From CAIWHR01 sp039931775 (GTDB lineage Bacteria > Pseudomonadota > Gammaproteobacteria > Burkholderiales > Casimicrobiaceae), in contig JBDTRG010000038.1 of NCBI GenBank assembly GCA_039931775.1, forward strand, positions 1-64,000: 64,000 nucleotides of DNA. Reading direction: 5' to 3'. The notes under the pieces were generated by a model. That model searched no databases. It was not told where the DNA came from and worked only from the letters and a program-made list of their open reading frames with translations. This document shows, piece by piece, positions 17,713 to 27,394 of the stretch. Each line of letters starts with the position of its first letter. Position 1 is the first letter of the stretch. A program made the translations under genes and the position numbers.

Positions 17713-18927
17713 GTGGCAGCGACCTGGAGCGTCAATCCGCTGGCGCTCGCCCAGCTCATCACCGGGGACCTCTTTCAGGATGAGACCTGGGATGCGGTGC
17801 AGGCGGTGCTGGTGAAGGCGTTCCAGGTCAAGTCCGAGCTGATGATCTTCGACAGCGACGGCCCCGACCCGCCGCGCATCCGACTGTTGCAGGACCTGGC
17901 CGGCGCGCTCAGCGATCCGCAGCGCCTTGCCGACATCGAACAGCTGCAGCTCGTGCAGACGGCCATCGGGCTCTACGGCAAGGACAACGTCGAGCGAATC
18001 CTACCGTATCTGATGCCCGTCTCCGATGCGGCATTCACGGCTCCGGGCGCGCCGCATCCGGCCAACGCTGCGGTGATTGGCGCGTACAAGGAGATCGGAC
18101 CCTACATCGACAAGGGCGTGTCGTATCTCGATCCGGTGCAGGGCAACGCCAGCGACTGCTACCTGATCTCGGCGATGAGCGCGCTCGCCTGGTCGCGTCC
18201 GGCCGAGTGGACGACTCGCGTGCAGGCGATCGTCGAGAAACAGGGGACGAACAAGATCTACCGTTACGCCTTCTATCGCGGCAAGGACACGCTGGAGCCC
18301 GAATTCACGGTGAAGCCGCAGCTGCCGGTCAACATCCACGGCCGGCCGGCCTACGCTCGCTCGGCCGACGGCACCGAGGGCTGGGCCGCGATGTTCGAAA
18401 AGGCATTCGTCATGCGCCAATGCGGACGCGCGGACGATGACCCGTTGCCGAGCGACTACCAGTACATCTCCGACAATCGGCTGCAGCCGCAGATCGCCTG
18501 CCGGGCCCTTGTGGGCGGCGCGAGCCACGGCGCCAATTGCGCGATGCTCGGAGGAGAGAAGCTCTCCGCCATCGTCGGCCGCCGCTGCGATGTGGGGCGC
18601 GGCGTGACGACGTCGGCCACGATGGCGTGGACCTGGGAGACCACCGAGGAGATGCGTGGCCTGACCTGGAAGGCCACGGGGCTCTTCGCCAACCACGCCT
18701 ACACCGTCCTCGGTAGGATGAGCTGGAAGGGCGATGAGCACATCGTGCTGCGCAACCCCTGGGGACGCTCCCCCTATCGTGCCGGTGCCCACGCGACCGG
18801 GCGATGGCAGCCGGGCAGCGGGTCGAGCGGCGCGCCGGAGGTCGAGCTCAACCGGAACGGCGTCTTTGCGATTCGCGCCGATTGGTTCGACACCTGTTTC
18901 ACGCAGGTCGGCTGGGTCGACCACTGA
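17713..18927 (+). CDS. calpain-like (family C2) cysteine protease
   Basis: 404 aa from GTG 17713. The central domain carries the three calpain signatures in order: GNASDCYLISAMSALA with catalytic Cys149, GLFANHAYTVLG with His328, and VLRNPWGR with Asn348. An N-terminal helical segment of about 120 residues precedes the protease core and may act as a propeptide or binding domain. There is no signal peptide, so it is probably cytoplasmic unless exported by another route. No calcium-binding EF hands are visible. Bacterial calpain-like proteases are scattered and mostly uncharacterised. The substrate is unknown. Confidence 0.85.
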   Translation: MAATWSVNPLALAQLITGDLFQDETWDAVQAVLVKAFQVKSELMIFDSDGPDPPRIRLLQDLAGALSDPQRLADIEQLQLVQTAIGLYGKDNVERILPYLMPVSDAAFTAPGAPHPANAAVIGAYKEIGPYIDKGVSYLDPVQGNASDCYLISAMSALAWSRPAEWTTRVQAIVEKQGTNKIYRYAFYRGKDTLEPEFTVKPQLPVNIHGRPAYARSADGTEGWAAMFEKAFVMRQCGRADDDPLPSDYQYISDNRLQPQIACRALVGGASHGANCAMLGGEKLSAIVGRRCDVGRGVTTSATMAWTWETTEEMRGLTWKATGLFANHAYTVLGRMSWKGDEHIVLRNPWGRSPYRAGAHATGRWQPGSGSSGAPEVELNRNGVFAIRADWFDTCFTQVGWVDH

Positions 18928-18934
18928 TCGCGGC

Positions 18935-18961
18935 GGTACGGCCGCATTATCCGGCCGTGCC
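18935..18961. terminator. hairpin between convergent genes, probable bidirectional terminator
   Basis: GGTACGGCCG (18935-18944) pairs with CGGCCGTGCC (18952-18961), with one G-U pair and a 7-nt loop. It sits in the 46-bp gap between the stops of the calpain-like gene and the thioesterase gene. There is no T tract, so intrinsic termination is likely but not certain. Confidence 0.5.
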
Positions 18962-18973
18962 GTGACCACCGCG

Positions 18974-19435
18974 TCATGCGGCAAGAAACAGTTCCCGCCG
19001 CGCGATCGCCTCGCACTTGCGCTCGATCCGGCGCGCGATCTCGCGGCGGCGGACGACGACGAGGCAGATCGTGCCGTCGCAGACCTGCTCGCAATCGTCG
19101 AAGGCCTGGACGCGGAACGTGACGTCGCGCTCTCCGATGCCTTCGACCCAGCCGCTGATGCGCAACCGCGCGCCGCGGGGAATCGGCGCGCAGTGGCGGC
19201 ATTCGATCGACTGACCGACGACGGTTTCCTCGTCCGAGTCGACGTACCGGTGGACTTCGCGCAGGCACACGGACTCGAGCACGGCGACGAGCTGGCAGGT
19301 CGCCATCGCATCGATCAGCCGGTCGGCGTAGTCACGGCCTTGAGGCAGCCCGCGGAAAAGGCTACGCGCATCCTGGTCGGCCGAAACGACGTGTGACTCC
19401 TCGAACACGATCTGACTGAGCGCTTCGTGGTTCAT
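18974..19435 (-). CDS. hotdog-fold thioesterase (FlK-like)
   Basis: 153 aa. The protein has a DAMATCQLVAVLESVC helix and the beta-sheet segment GQSIECRHCAPIPRGARLRISG. The following stretch is VEGIGERDVTFRVQAFDD, then CDGTICLVVVRR. This layout matches small hotdog thioesterases of the fluoroacetyl-CoA thioesterase-like group. The start at 19435 is the first ATG giving a compact hotdog domain; the longer frame upstream covers the next gene antisense. It lies upstream of and convergent with the calpain gene. The acyl-CoA substrate is unknown. Confidence 0.65.
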   Translation of the reverse strand: MNHEALSQIVFEESHVVSADQDARSLFRGLPQGRDYADRLIDAMATCQLVAVLESVCLREVHRYVDSDEETVVGQSIECRHCAPIPRGARLRISGWVEGIGERDVTFRVQAFDDCEQVCDGTICLVVVRRREIARRIERKCEAIARRELFLAA

Positions 19436-19443
19436 GGTTCGCC

Positions 19444-19743
19444 TCAAAAGGTGGGGGGGTGGTTGTCCGGAGCCGCGATCTCGTCCGGGCCGGTGGTGGC
19501 AGGTTGCGGGTTCGCCGTCGACACTTCTGGCGCCAAACGCGGCGTATTCGACCGCTGCGTATCCGCCATCGACGGGCGCACGGCGCTGTCGGCCGCCACA
19601 GCCGGTCGTTCGCCAGGTGCCAGCGCCACCATGGCGGCGAGCAGGATGACCACGATGAGGCCGCCGGCGACTGCGGTCCTCGGGGTCACCTCCAGCCAGC
19701 GACGGTCTTCCGGCTCCGTTAGGTATTGCTTGCGTGACTTCAT
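19444..19743 (-). CDS. small single-pass membrane protein, unknown
   Basis: 99 aa with ribosome site AGGAGAG 8 nt before ATG 19743. Charged N-terminus (MKSRKQYLTEPEDRRW), one transmembrane segment (about 25-43, AVAGGLIVVILLAAMVALAP), then a Pro/Ala/Thr-rich tail that probably faces the periplasm. It ends 8 nt before the thioesterase start and may share its transcript. I do not recognise a family. Confidence 0.6.
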   Translation of the reverse strand: MKSRKQYLTEPEDRRWLEVTPRTAVAGGLIVVILLAAMVALAPGERPAVAADSAVRPSMADTQRSNTPRLAPEVSTANPQPATTGPDEIAAPDNHPPTF

Positions 19744-19904
19744 GGCCTCTCTCCTGTTCATGTCCCGGCAAAGGCGCCGGGGTTGGAGAGAGCTTGCGGG
19801 GTCATTTCCCACGGAATACCCACCGATTCACTACGCCGCGTCCCGGGACGACGGAGGGGGCTTCGGCAAGGTTCGCTGGAAACGCGCTCGGCGCGCCGCC
19901 GCAT

Positions 19905-21572
19905 TCAGCGCTGCTTCGTCTGCCACTCCGGGTGGATGAACACCGGCACGGACGAAGGCGGCAGAGGCGACCGACCGAGGATCATGTCCGCCGCCTTCTC
20001 CGCGATCATGATCGTCGGCGCGTTGAGGTTGCCGCTCACCACCCTCGGCATCACCGACGCGTCGACGACGCGCAATCCCTCGGTGCCGCGCACGCGCAGT
20101 TCGGAATCGACCACCGCCAAGGGGTCGTCGGCACCACCCATCTTGCACGTGCACGACGGGTGATACGCGCTTTCGGCCTTGCGCCGCAGGTGCGCATCGA
20201 TGTCGGCATCCGACGTGATCGCCGGTCCCGGCGAAAGCTCCACTCCGCGATACGGATCGAACGCCTTCTGCGCAAAGATCTCGCGGGTGAGCCGCACGCC
20301 GTCGCGGAATTCGCGCCGGTCGCCCTCGGTCATCATGTAATTGAACTGGATCCGGGGCGCCTGTCGCGGGTCGTTCGACGCGAGCCTGACCCAACCGGTA
20401 GACGTCGGCCGCATCGGACCGACGTGCGCCTGAAATCCATGCTGCTCGATCTTTTCCTTGCCGTCGTACGCCATCGCGATCGGCAGGAAGTGATATTGCA
20501 GGTCGGGCTGGCGGACCCCGGCACGGCTGCGGATGAAGCCGCCCGCTTCGAAATGATTGGTCGCGCCGAGCCCGGTGTGGAACAGCAGCCATTCGACGCC
20601 GATCTTCCCCATAGCCGGCAGGTTCTGCGTCGAATAGAGCGTGATCGGCTGCGTGCAGGCTTGCTGCACGTAGGTCTCGATATGGTCCTGCAGGTTATCG
20701 CCCACACCCGGCAGGTCGAGGTTCGGCGCGATGCCGTGTTCGCGCAACGCATCGGCGTTGCCGATGCCGGAGAGCATCAGGATCTGCGGCGAGCCGATTG
20801 CGCCACCGGCGACGATCACTTCACGGCGGACCCGCGCGACGACCGATCGGCCCCGGTGCGAATACTCGACCCCGACCGCGCGGGTGCCTTCGAACAGCAC
20901 GCGCGTGACCAACGTACCCGAATGGACCTCGAGGTTCGGCCGCATCTGAGCTGGCCGCAAGTAGGCCATCGCCGCGCTCCAGCGGCGTCCGCGATACGTC
21001 GTCCGGTCCATCGGGCCCAGGCCCTCCTGCCGGAAGCCGTTCATGTCCTCGGTGCGCGCATAGCCCGCCTGCACGCCCGCGTCGACGAACGCGCGATAGA
21101 GCGGATTCTTCATCTCGGGGGACGTGACGTAGAGCGGACCGTCGCCACCGTGGTAGTCGTCCGCACCCGCAAGGCGCGTCTCGGCTTTCCTGAAGTACGG
21201 CAGGCAGTGCGCGTACGACCACGGCTCAAGTCCTTTCACCGCGGCCCATCCGTCGTAGTCGAGCGCATGGCCGCGGATGTACACCATGCCGTTGATCGAC
21301 GACGAACCTCCGATGACGCGGCCGCGCGGACACGACATCCGCCGGCCGTCCATGCCCGGCTCGGGCTCGGTCTCGAACGCCCAGTTGTATTTCGTGCCGG
21401 CGAGCGGGTAGGCGAACGCCGACGGCATGTGGATGAAGAGGCTGCGGTCGGCCGGACCCGCTTCGAGCACCAGCACCTTGATCTGCGGATCCTCGGTCAG
21501 CCGGTTGGCGAGCACGCACCCGGCGGAGCCGGCGCCGACGATGACGTAGTCGAATTCGTTGGGCTTCGTCAT
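19905..21572 (-). CDS. betA: choline dehydrogenase (GMC oxidoreductase)
   Basis: 555 aa. FAD-binding DYVIVGAGSAGCVLANRLTE lies at the N-terminus and the GMC signature around RGRVIGGSSSINGMVYIRG (about 87-105). The C-terminal SAYHPSCTCKMG holds the catalytic His, and a final SGNLNAPTIMIAEKAAD holds the Asn partner. The YNWAFETEPEPGMDGRRM stretch is close to BetA proteins. It oxidises choline to betaine aldehyde at the membrane. betB lies 28 nt upstream in the same direction, so both should be in one operon (betB-betA). Confidence 0.92.
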   Translation of the reverse strand: MTKPNEFDYVIVGAGSAGCVLANRLTEDPQIKVLVLEAGPADRSLFIHMPSAFAYPLAGTKYNWAFETEPEPGMDGRRMSCPRGRVIGGSSSINGMVYIRGHALDYDGWAAVKGLEPWSYAHCLPYFRKAETRLAGADDYHGGDGPLYVTSPEMKNPLYRAFVDAGVQAGYARTEDMNGFRQEGLGPMDRTTYRGRRWSAAMAYLRPAQMRPNLEVHSGTLVTRVLFEGTRAVGVEYSHRGRSVVARVRREVIVAGGAIGSPQILMLSGIGNADALREHGIAPNLDLPGVGDNLQDHIETYVQQACTQPITLYSTQNLPAMGKIGVEWLLFHTGLGATNHFEAGGFIRSRAGVRQPDLQYHFLPIAMAYDGKEKIEQHGFQAHVGPMRPTSTGWVRLASNDPRQAPRIQFNYMMTEGDRREFRDGVRLTREIFAQKAFDPYRGVELSPGPAITSDADIDAHLRRKAESAYHPSCTCKMGGADDPLAVVDSELRVRGTEGLRVVDASVMPRVVSGNLNAPTIMIAEKAADMILGRSPLPPSSVPVFIHPEWQTKQR

Positions 21573-21600
21573 CGCAATCCGTTTGTGGCGCCCGGCGCGT

Positions 21601-23061
<1,461 letters not shown>

Positions 23062-23246
23062 CGGGGTTCCGGTTGGGCGACGCGATCGGGGGCCAAGACT
23101 CTGCGAAGGGGCGTCGCCGTGCATGTCCATCTGCGCCTTCGCACTCTACACATGCGACCTCGACGGGCCGAACATGGCGCGAACACGATAGTCTACGTCG
23201 TTTTCCGGCATATACTGGCGCCGCTCCGGTCGCCATCGGACAAGCG

Positions 23247-24305
23247 ATGTCGGCTGTGGATACGGCAGCGACGGGTTGCCGCACGAGCAAGACGATTGCC
23301 AGACCGATGCGCGCGATGCCTGCCGTCAAGCCGGGGCCACAGACCCGGTTCGCCTTCCTGACTCTCCCCAATTACTCGATGATCGCGCTGACGAGCGCCG
23401 TCGAGCCGTTGCGGATGGCCAATCGCATCTGCCGGCAGGAGACCTACGCATGGTCGATCGCGAGCCTCGAGGGCAAGCCCGTCAAGGCGAGCAACGGATT
23501 GTCGTTTTCGCCGACGGTCGCGCTCGACGATCTCGGTCCGGTCAGCGTCATCTTCGTCTGCGGCGGCATCGACATCCAGCAGGCGGTCACCCCGCCGCTG
23601 TTGACGGCGCTGCGCCGACTCTCCCGGCGGCACGTTGCGCTCGGCGCGCTGTGCACCGGCGGCTACGCGCTCGCCAAGGCGGGCCTCCTCGACAAGTACC
23701 GCGCGGCCATCCACTGGGAAAACATGTCGGCGCTGCGCGAGGAGTTTCCGCGAATCGAGTGGATCGACCAGCTCTTCGCCATCGACCGCGACCGGTATAC
23801 GTGTTCCGGGGGGGTGGCTCCGCTCGACCTGATGCTCAACATGATCGAGGATCAGCTCGGCGGAGACATCGCTCCGCTGATTTCGGAACAATTCATCCTC
23901 GATCGCATCCGCAACGACCGCGACCGCCAGCACATCCCGCTGCAGGCGCAGGTCGGCCTCTTCCACGAAACGCTCATCAAGGCCGCCGCGCTGATGGCCG
24001 CGCACATCGAGGAACCGATGTCACTCGACGAGCTGGCGTCCTCCGTCGGCGTGTCGCGCCGGCAGATCGAGCGCTTGTTCAAGCGGCATCTGCACGTCGT
24101 GCCGACGCGCTACTACCTCGAACTTCGGTTGCGCCGCGCGCGCGAGCTCCTGCTGCAGACTCCGATGTCGATCATGGACATCACCATCGCCTGTGGCTTC
24201 CAGTCTCCGCCGCATTTCTCGAAGTGCTATCGAAGCCTCTTCGGGTATCCGCCGAGCGTGGAGCGACAGTCGCCGGTGCGCATCGACGCCTCGCGCCGCG
24301 TTTGA
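23247..24305 (+). CDS. GbdR-like AraC-family regulator (GATase1/DJ-1-like plus HTH)
   Basis: 352 aa from ATG 23247; ATGs at 23307 and 23316 are alternatives. The N-terminal DJ-1/PfpI-like domain has FAFLTLPNYSMIALTSAVEPLRMAN, typical of GbdR/CdhR, and the GALCTGGYALAKAG elbow. The C-terminal AraC HTH pair is SLDELASSVGVSRRQIERLF and a second helix set ending FSKCYRSLFGYPP. GbdR activates glycine betaine and dimethylglycine catabolic genes in pseudomonads. Divergence from betBA and closeness to sox genes support that role. A TATACT -10-like box lies at 23211-23216. The gene's last 79 bp overlap the convergent DksA-like gene. Confidence 0.85.
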   Translation: MSAVDTAATGCRTSKTIARPMRAMPAVKPGPQTRFAFLTLPNYSMIALTSAVEPLRMANRICRQETYAWSIASLEGKPVKASNGLSFSPTVALDDLGPVSVIFVCGGIDIQQAVTPPLLTALRRLSRRHVALGALCTGGYALAKAGLLDKYRAAIHWENMSALREEFPRIEWIDQLFAIDRDRYTCSGGVAPLDLMLNMIEDQLGGDIAPLISEQFILDRIRNDRDRQHIPLQAQVGLFHETLIKAAALMAAHIEEPMSLDELASSVGVSRRQIERLFKRHLHVVPTRYYLELRLRRARELLLQTPMSIMDITIACGFQSPPHFSKCYRSLFGYPPSVERQSPVRIDASRRV

Positions 24306-24664
24306 CACTCGGTACACCGCACAGCAACGGGATTGACGTCCATCCGCGCACTCTCGATCGGTTCGTCGCAATCAACGCAAATACCGATTTCCCCGGCCGC
24401 AATGCGCTGCTGCGCACGCGCGATCTCGTCGAGCTGCATCACGCAGCGATCGATCAGGTCGTGCTCCATCGAGAGGTGGGTCGCGGCGAACGCCTGGTCG
24501 ACGATGTCACCGACGCTGCCATCGTGATTCGCAAGCGCCTCGTCCTGAACGCGGTTGCGTTCCTCGACGATCTTGGCCTTCAATTCGCGCGCGCGGCCAT
24601 TGAGATGTCGAAGGACGCGCTGCATGGCACGATCGGATGGCGAGATATTCATCGTAGTGGTCAT
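24227..24664 (-). CDS. TraR/DksA-family zinc finger protein
   Basis: 145 aa, with TTGGAG ahead of ATG 24664. An N-terminal coiled-coil-like helix (about 10-90) is followed by a Cys4 zinc finger, C96-x2-C99 and C117-x2-C120 (CVDCDEPI...CTECQ). The family binds RNA polymerase in its secondary channel and modulates transcription under stress. The last ~25 residues run antisense inside the end of the GbdR-like gene. Upstream, a possible promoter (GTGAAA, 18 nt, TATACT) lies around 24690-24725. Confidence 0.85.
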   Translation of the reverse strand: MTTTMNISPSDRAMQRVLRHLNGRARELKAKIVEERNRVQDEALANHDGSVGDIVDQAFAATHLSMEHDLIDRCVMQLDEIARAQQRIAAGEIGICVDCDEPIESARMDVNPVAVRCTECQTRREASMRTGDCRSTLGGYPKRLR

Positions 24665-25059
24665 GTCGGCTCCAAACGCAGGTCATGATTCGATGCAAGT
24701 ATAGTTCGCGAGTTCTGAAACTTTCACCCATCATTGGGTAGGAAGCTGCCACTTCTTTCGTAGGTTCCCTCCGACGCGGTAGCGCGACGCAGCGCCTCCG
24801 CAACCGCGGTACGCCGACTATTCCGGATCGGTGTCGGCGCATACAAGTTGATCGCCTGGCGGTACTTCAATGCGGCGGACGCTCTCGGTCGTAAGCCAAT
24901 AGCCGCTGAACCATTTGCGAAACTTGTAGGACGCAAGATGCCGTCATAGAGCGGCAGGGTGTAGGATGTTTCCCACAAGCATATCCGCCGCCCACCTATG
25001 CGGGATGTCGCCGTGTCTCCCTACGATGGGCGCCATTGCATCGATTTCGAAGGGCGACC
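24665..25059. promoter_or_regulatory. divergent intergenic region with GTAGGA/GTAGGT motifs
   Basis: 395 bp without a credible gene, between the DksA-like gene and the sigma-54 activator. It holds GTAGGA at 24738-24743 and CGTAGGT...CCGACG at 24759-24776, elements that recur before other stress genes in the window. The minus-strand open frame 24724-24978 has no ribosome site or recognisable composition and I do not call it. Confidence 0.45.
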
Positions 25060-26091
25060 ATGTCTCAGTACGAACCGCTCGGCGACAACATCGTGGCGCT
25101 GCCGTTCGTCGCGGCGCGGCGCGCGGCATCCGCTCCGGCCGTCTCGCAATTCGGAAACCTTCTCGGCGCATCGGCCGCGATGCAGGACGTGTATCGCCGA
25201 ACCGCCCGCGTTGCGCCGACGAACGCCACCGTTTTCCTCACCGGGGAATCCGGTAGCGGCAAGGAGGTGGTTGCGCAATCGATCCACGAACGCAGTCCGC
25301 GGGCCGCCTTGCCGTTCCTCGCGTTGAACTGCGGTGCGATACCCGGCAACCTGATCGAGGCCGAGCTCTTCGGTCACGAGAAGGGCGCGTTCACAGGCGC
25401 CGCGAATACTCGCCACGGCTGTTTCGAGCGCGCGGAGGGTGGAACGCTCTTCCTCGACGAGGTGACCGAAATGGCGCGGGACCTGCAGGTACGCCTGCTT
25501 CGGGTACTCGAAACCGGCCGCTATACGCGCGTCGGTGGCGAACGCGAACTGTGCGGCGACGTCCGCGTGATTGCGGCGACCAACCGCGACCCGCTGCAGG
25601 CGATTCGCGACGGGCGATTTCGCGAAGACCTCATGTATCGGCTCGCCGTTTTTCCGATCGAACTGCCGCCGCTACGCGACCGCGACGGCGATGCGGAGCT
25701 CCTGGCCGAGCACTTTCTCAAGCAACTGAACAAGGCGGAAGGCACGCTGAAGCCGTTTTCGCGCCAATCGATCGCCGTGATCCGCTCGCATCGGTGGCCC
25801 GGTAACGTGCGCGAGCTCAAGAACGCGGTGCATCGGGCGTTCATCATGTCCGAGGATGTCGTCGACATCGAAATCTCGGCGCCGATGGCGGCCTTGCCGG
25901 CCTGCGATTGCCTCGACGTGCCCGTCGGGACGCCGTTGGCGGAGATCGAGCGCCTCGCGATCGAGGCGACGCTTGATCATTGCGGCGGAAACAAGCGCCG
26001 CTGCGCGGAAATGCTGGGGGTCAGCCTGAAGACGCTCTACAACCGGCTGGCCGACTATCAGACGGCGCCGAACACCGTTTCGATTCGATAG
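25060..26091 (+). CDS. sigma-54-dependent transcriptional activator without sensor domain
   Basis: 343 aa. A short N-terminal tail of about 34 residues leads straight into the AAA+ domain: Walker A GESGSGKE (62-69), GAFTGA loop for sigma-54 contact at 109-114, Walker B TLFLDEVTE and the arginine-finger region. A Fis-type HTH (about 300-335, GNKRRCAEMLGVSLKTLYNRL) ends the protein. There is no receiver, GAF or PAS domain, so activity must be set by partners, by level, or by the tail. A paralogue of the same plan lies at 50237-51436. A -24/-12 promoter before csbD (29761) is a possible target. Confidence 0.92.
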   Translation: MSQYEPLGDNIVALPFVAARRAASAPAVSQFGNLLGASAAMQDVYRRTARVAPTNATVFLTGESGSGKEVVAQSIHERSPRAALPFLALNCGAIPGNLIEAELFGHEKGAFTGAANTRHGCFERAEGGTLFLDEVTEMARDLQVRLLRVLETGRYTRVGGERELCGDVRVIAATNRDPLQAIRDGRFREDLMYRLAVFPIELPPLRDRDGDAELLAEHFLKQLNKAEGTLKPFSRQSIAVIRSHRWPGNVRELKNAVHRAFIMSEDVVDIEISAPMAALPACDCLDVPVGTPLAEIERLAIEATLDHCGGNKRRCAEMLGVSLKTLYNRLADYQTAPNTVSIR

Positions 26092-26129
26092 CCCGATCTC
26101 GCCAACCCAACGCTTACAGGACCCCGACC

Positions 26130-26762
26130 ATGATTCGAATCCTGATTGCGGACGATCACGCTATCGTGCGCGCCGGCCTCAAGCAGTTCATCGCAGATCA
26201 ATCCGACATGCAGATCACCGGGGAAGCCGCGACGGGCAGCGAAACCATTGCACTCGTGCGTGCATCGGAGTTTGACGTGGTATTGCTCGACATCTCGATG
26301 CCGGACAAGAACGGTATCGACACGCTGAAGACGCTGAAGCACGTCCGTCCCGAGTTGCCGATCCTGATGCTGTCGGGGTTCTCGGAGGACCAGTACGCGG
26401 TGAATCTGCTGCGCGCGGGCGCGTCAGGGTACCTCAACAAGGAAGCGGCCTCGACCCAGCTGGTCGGAGCCATTCGAACCGTCGTGCACGGCCGCAAATT
26501 CGTCAGTCCGGCGCTGGCGCAAATCCTGGCTGACGGAGTGACCGGCGACGCCGACCGCCCGTTGCACGGCGAATTGTCGCAACGCGAATTCCAGATCTTC
26601 TGCAAGCTTGCGGGGGGCGCGGCGGTATCGAAGATCGCCGACGAATTGCACCTGTCCGTCAAGACCGTCAGCACCTACCGCACCCGCGTGCTCGAGAAGA
26701 TGGGGATGAAGTCGAATGCCGATCTCACGTATTACGCGATCAAGAACGGTTTGATCAACTGA
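26130..26762 (+). CDS. NarL/FixJ-type response regulator
   Basis: 210 aa. Receiver domain with Asp8/Asp9 (IADDH) and phospho-acceptor Asp54 (VVLLDISMPDKNG), switch Lys in YLNKEAAS, then a LuxR-type HTH (about 145-205, LSQREFQIFCKLAGG...LHLSVKTVSTYRTRVLEKMGM). It lies 38 nt after the sigma-54 activator, possibly in the same transcript. No kinase is adjacent. The NarX-type HisKA_3 kinase at 42442 is the obvious class-matched partner in the window. Confidence 0.93.
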   Translation: MIRILIADDHAIVRAGLKQFIADQSDMQITGEAATGSETIALVRASEFDVVLLDISMPDKNGIDTLKTLKHVRPELPILMLSGFSEDQYAVNLLRAGASGYLNKEAASTQLVGAIRTVVHGRKFVSPALAQILADGVTGDADRPLHGELSQREFQIFCKLAGGAAVSKIADELHLSVKTVSTYRTRVLEKMGMKSNADLTYYAIKNGLIN

Positions 26763-26955
26763 TGACGGGCGCCGAGGCCCATGGACGCGACGGCCGTGCG
26801 ATATTGTCGGACAAACGCCGACATATCGACTCTCGGTTCCCTGATATGGTCTTCGGGCAATGTCCGTGGAACTTCGTGGGCATCGCGGACTCGGAACAGA
26901 GACGACTCTGCAATTTTTCGAGATCGGTCGCGAACGTGGTTCAATCAGGGTACCC

Positions 26956-27351
26956 GTGAACGAGTCGAAACTTCGCGTCGTGATTGTCGAGGACTCGGCA
27001 ATCATTCGCGCACGCCTGACCGAAACGCTGTCGGAGATTCCCAATCTCGAGATCGTCGCTCAAGCGGAGTCCGAAGCCGATGCGCTGTCGGTACTGCGGG
27101 GCGCCGAATGGGACGCGGTGGTGCTCGACCTGCAATTGAAGGACGGCACCGGGCTTGGTGTGTTGAAGAAGTTGAAACAGGGCGGACGCCCCGAGCACAC
27201 GAAGGTGATCGTATTTACCAACTACGCCTTTCCGCAATTCCGAGACCGCAGCCTCGCGTCCGGAGCGGACTTCTTTTTCGACAAATCGCGCGAGTTCGAT
27301 CGCGTGCGGGATGTGCTGGCGGATATGGCGTCGAGCCGACCCGCACGCTGA
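26956..27351 (+). CDS. single-domain response regulator (CheY-like)
   Basis: 131 aa from GTG 26956; an ATG at 26860 would add 32 residues of unconserved sequence. Receiver motifs: VIVEDS with the acidic pair, phospho-acceptor Asp58 (AVVLDLQLKDGTG), Thr in VIVFTNYA and Lys in FFDKSREF. There is no output domain, so it would act by protein contact or phosphate relay. It lies directly after the NarL-type regulator and before a membrane transporter. Confidence 0.8.
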   Translation: MNESKLRVVIVEDSAIIRARLTETLSEIPNLEIVAQAESEADALSVLRGAEWDAVVLDLQLKDGTGLGVLKKLKQGGRPEHTKVIVFTNYAFPQFRDRSLASGADFFFDKSREFDRVRDVLADMASSRPAR

Positions 27352-27394
27352 TCCTCGCGTAACGGCGCGGCTTCGACCTCAACCGAGCCGCGTC

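Noticed and set aside
24724..24978. Minus-strand frame of 84 codons
   Set aside because: No ribosome site or recognisable features; it sits in a divergent control region.
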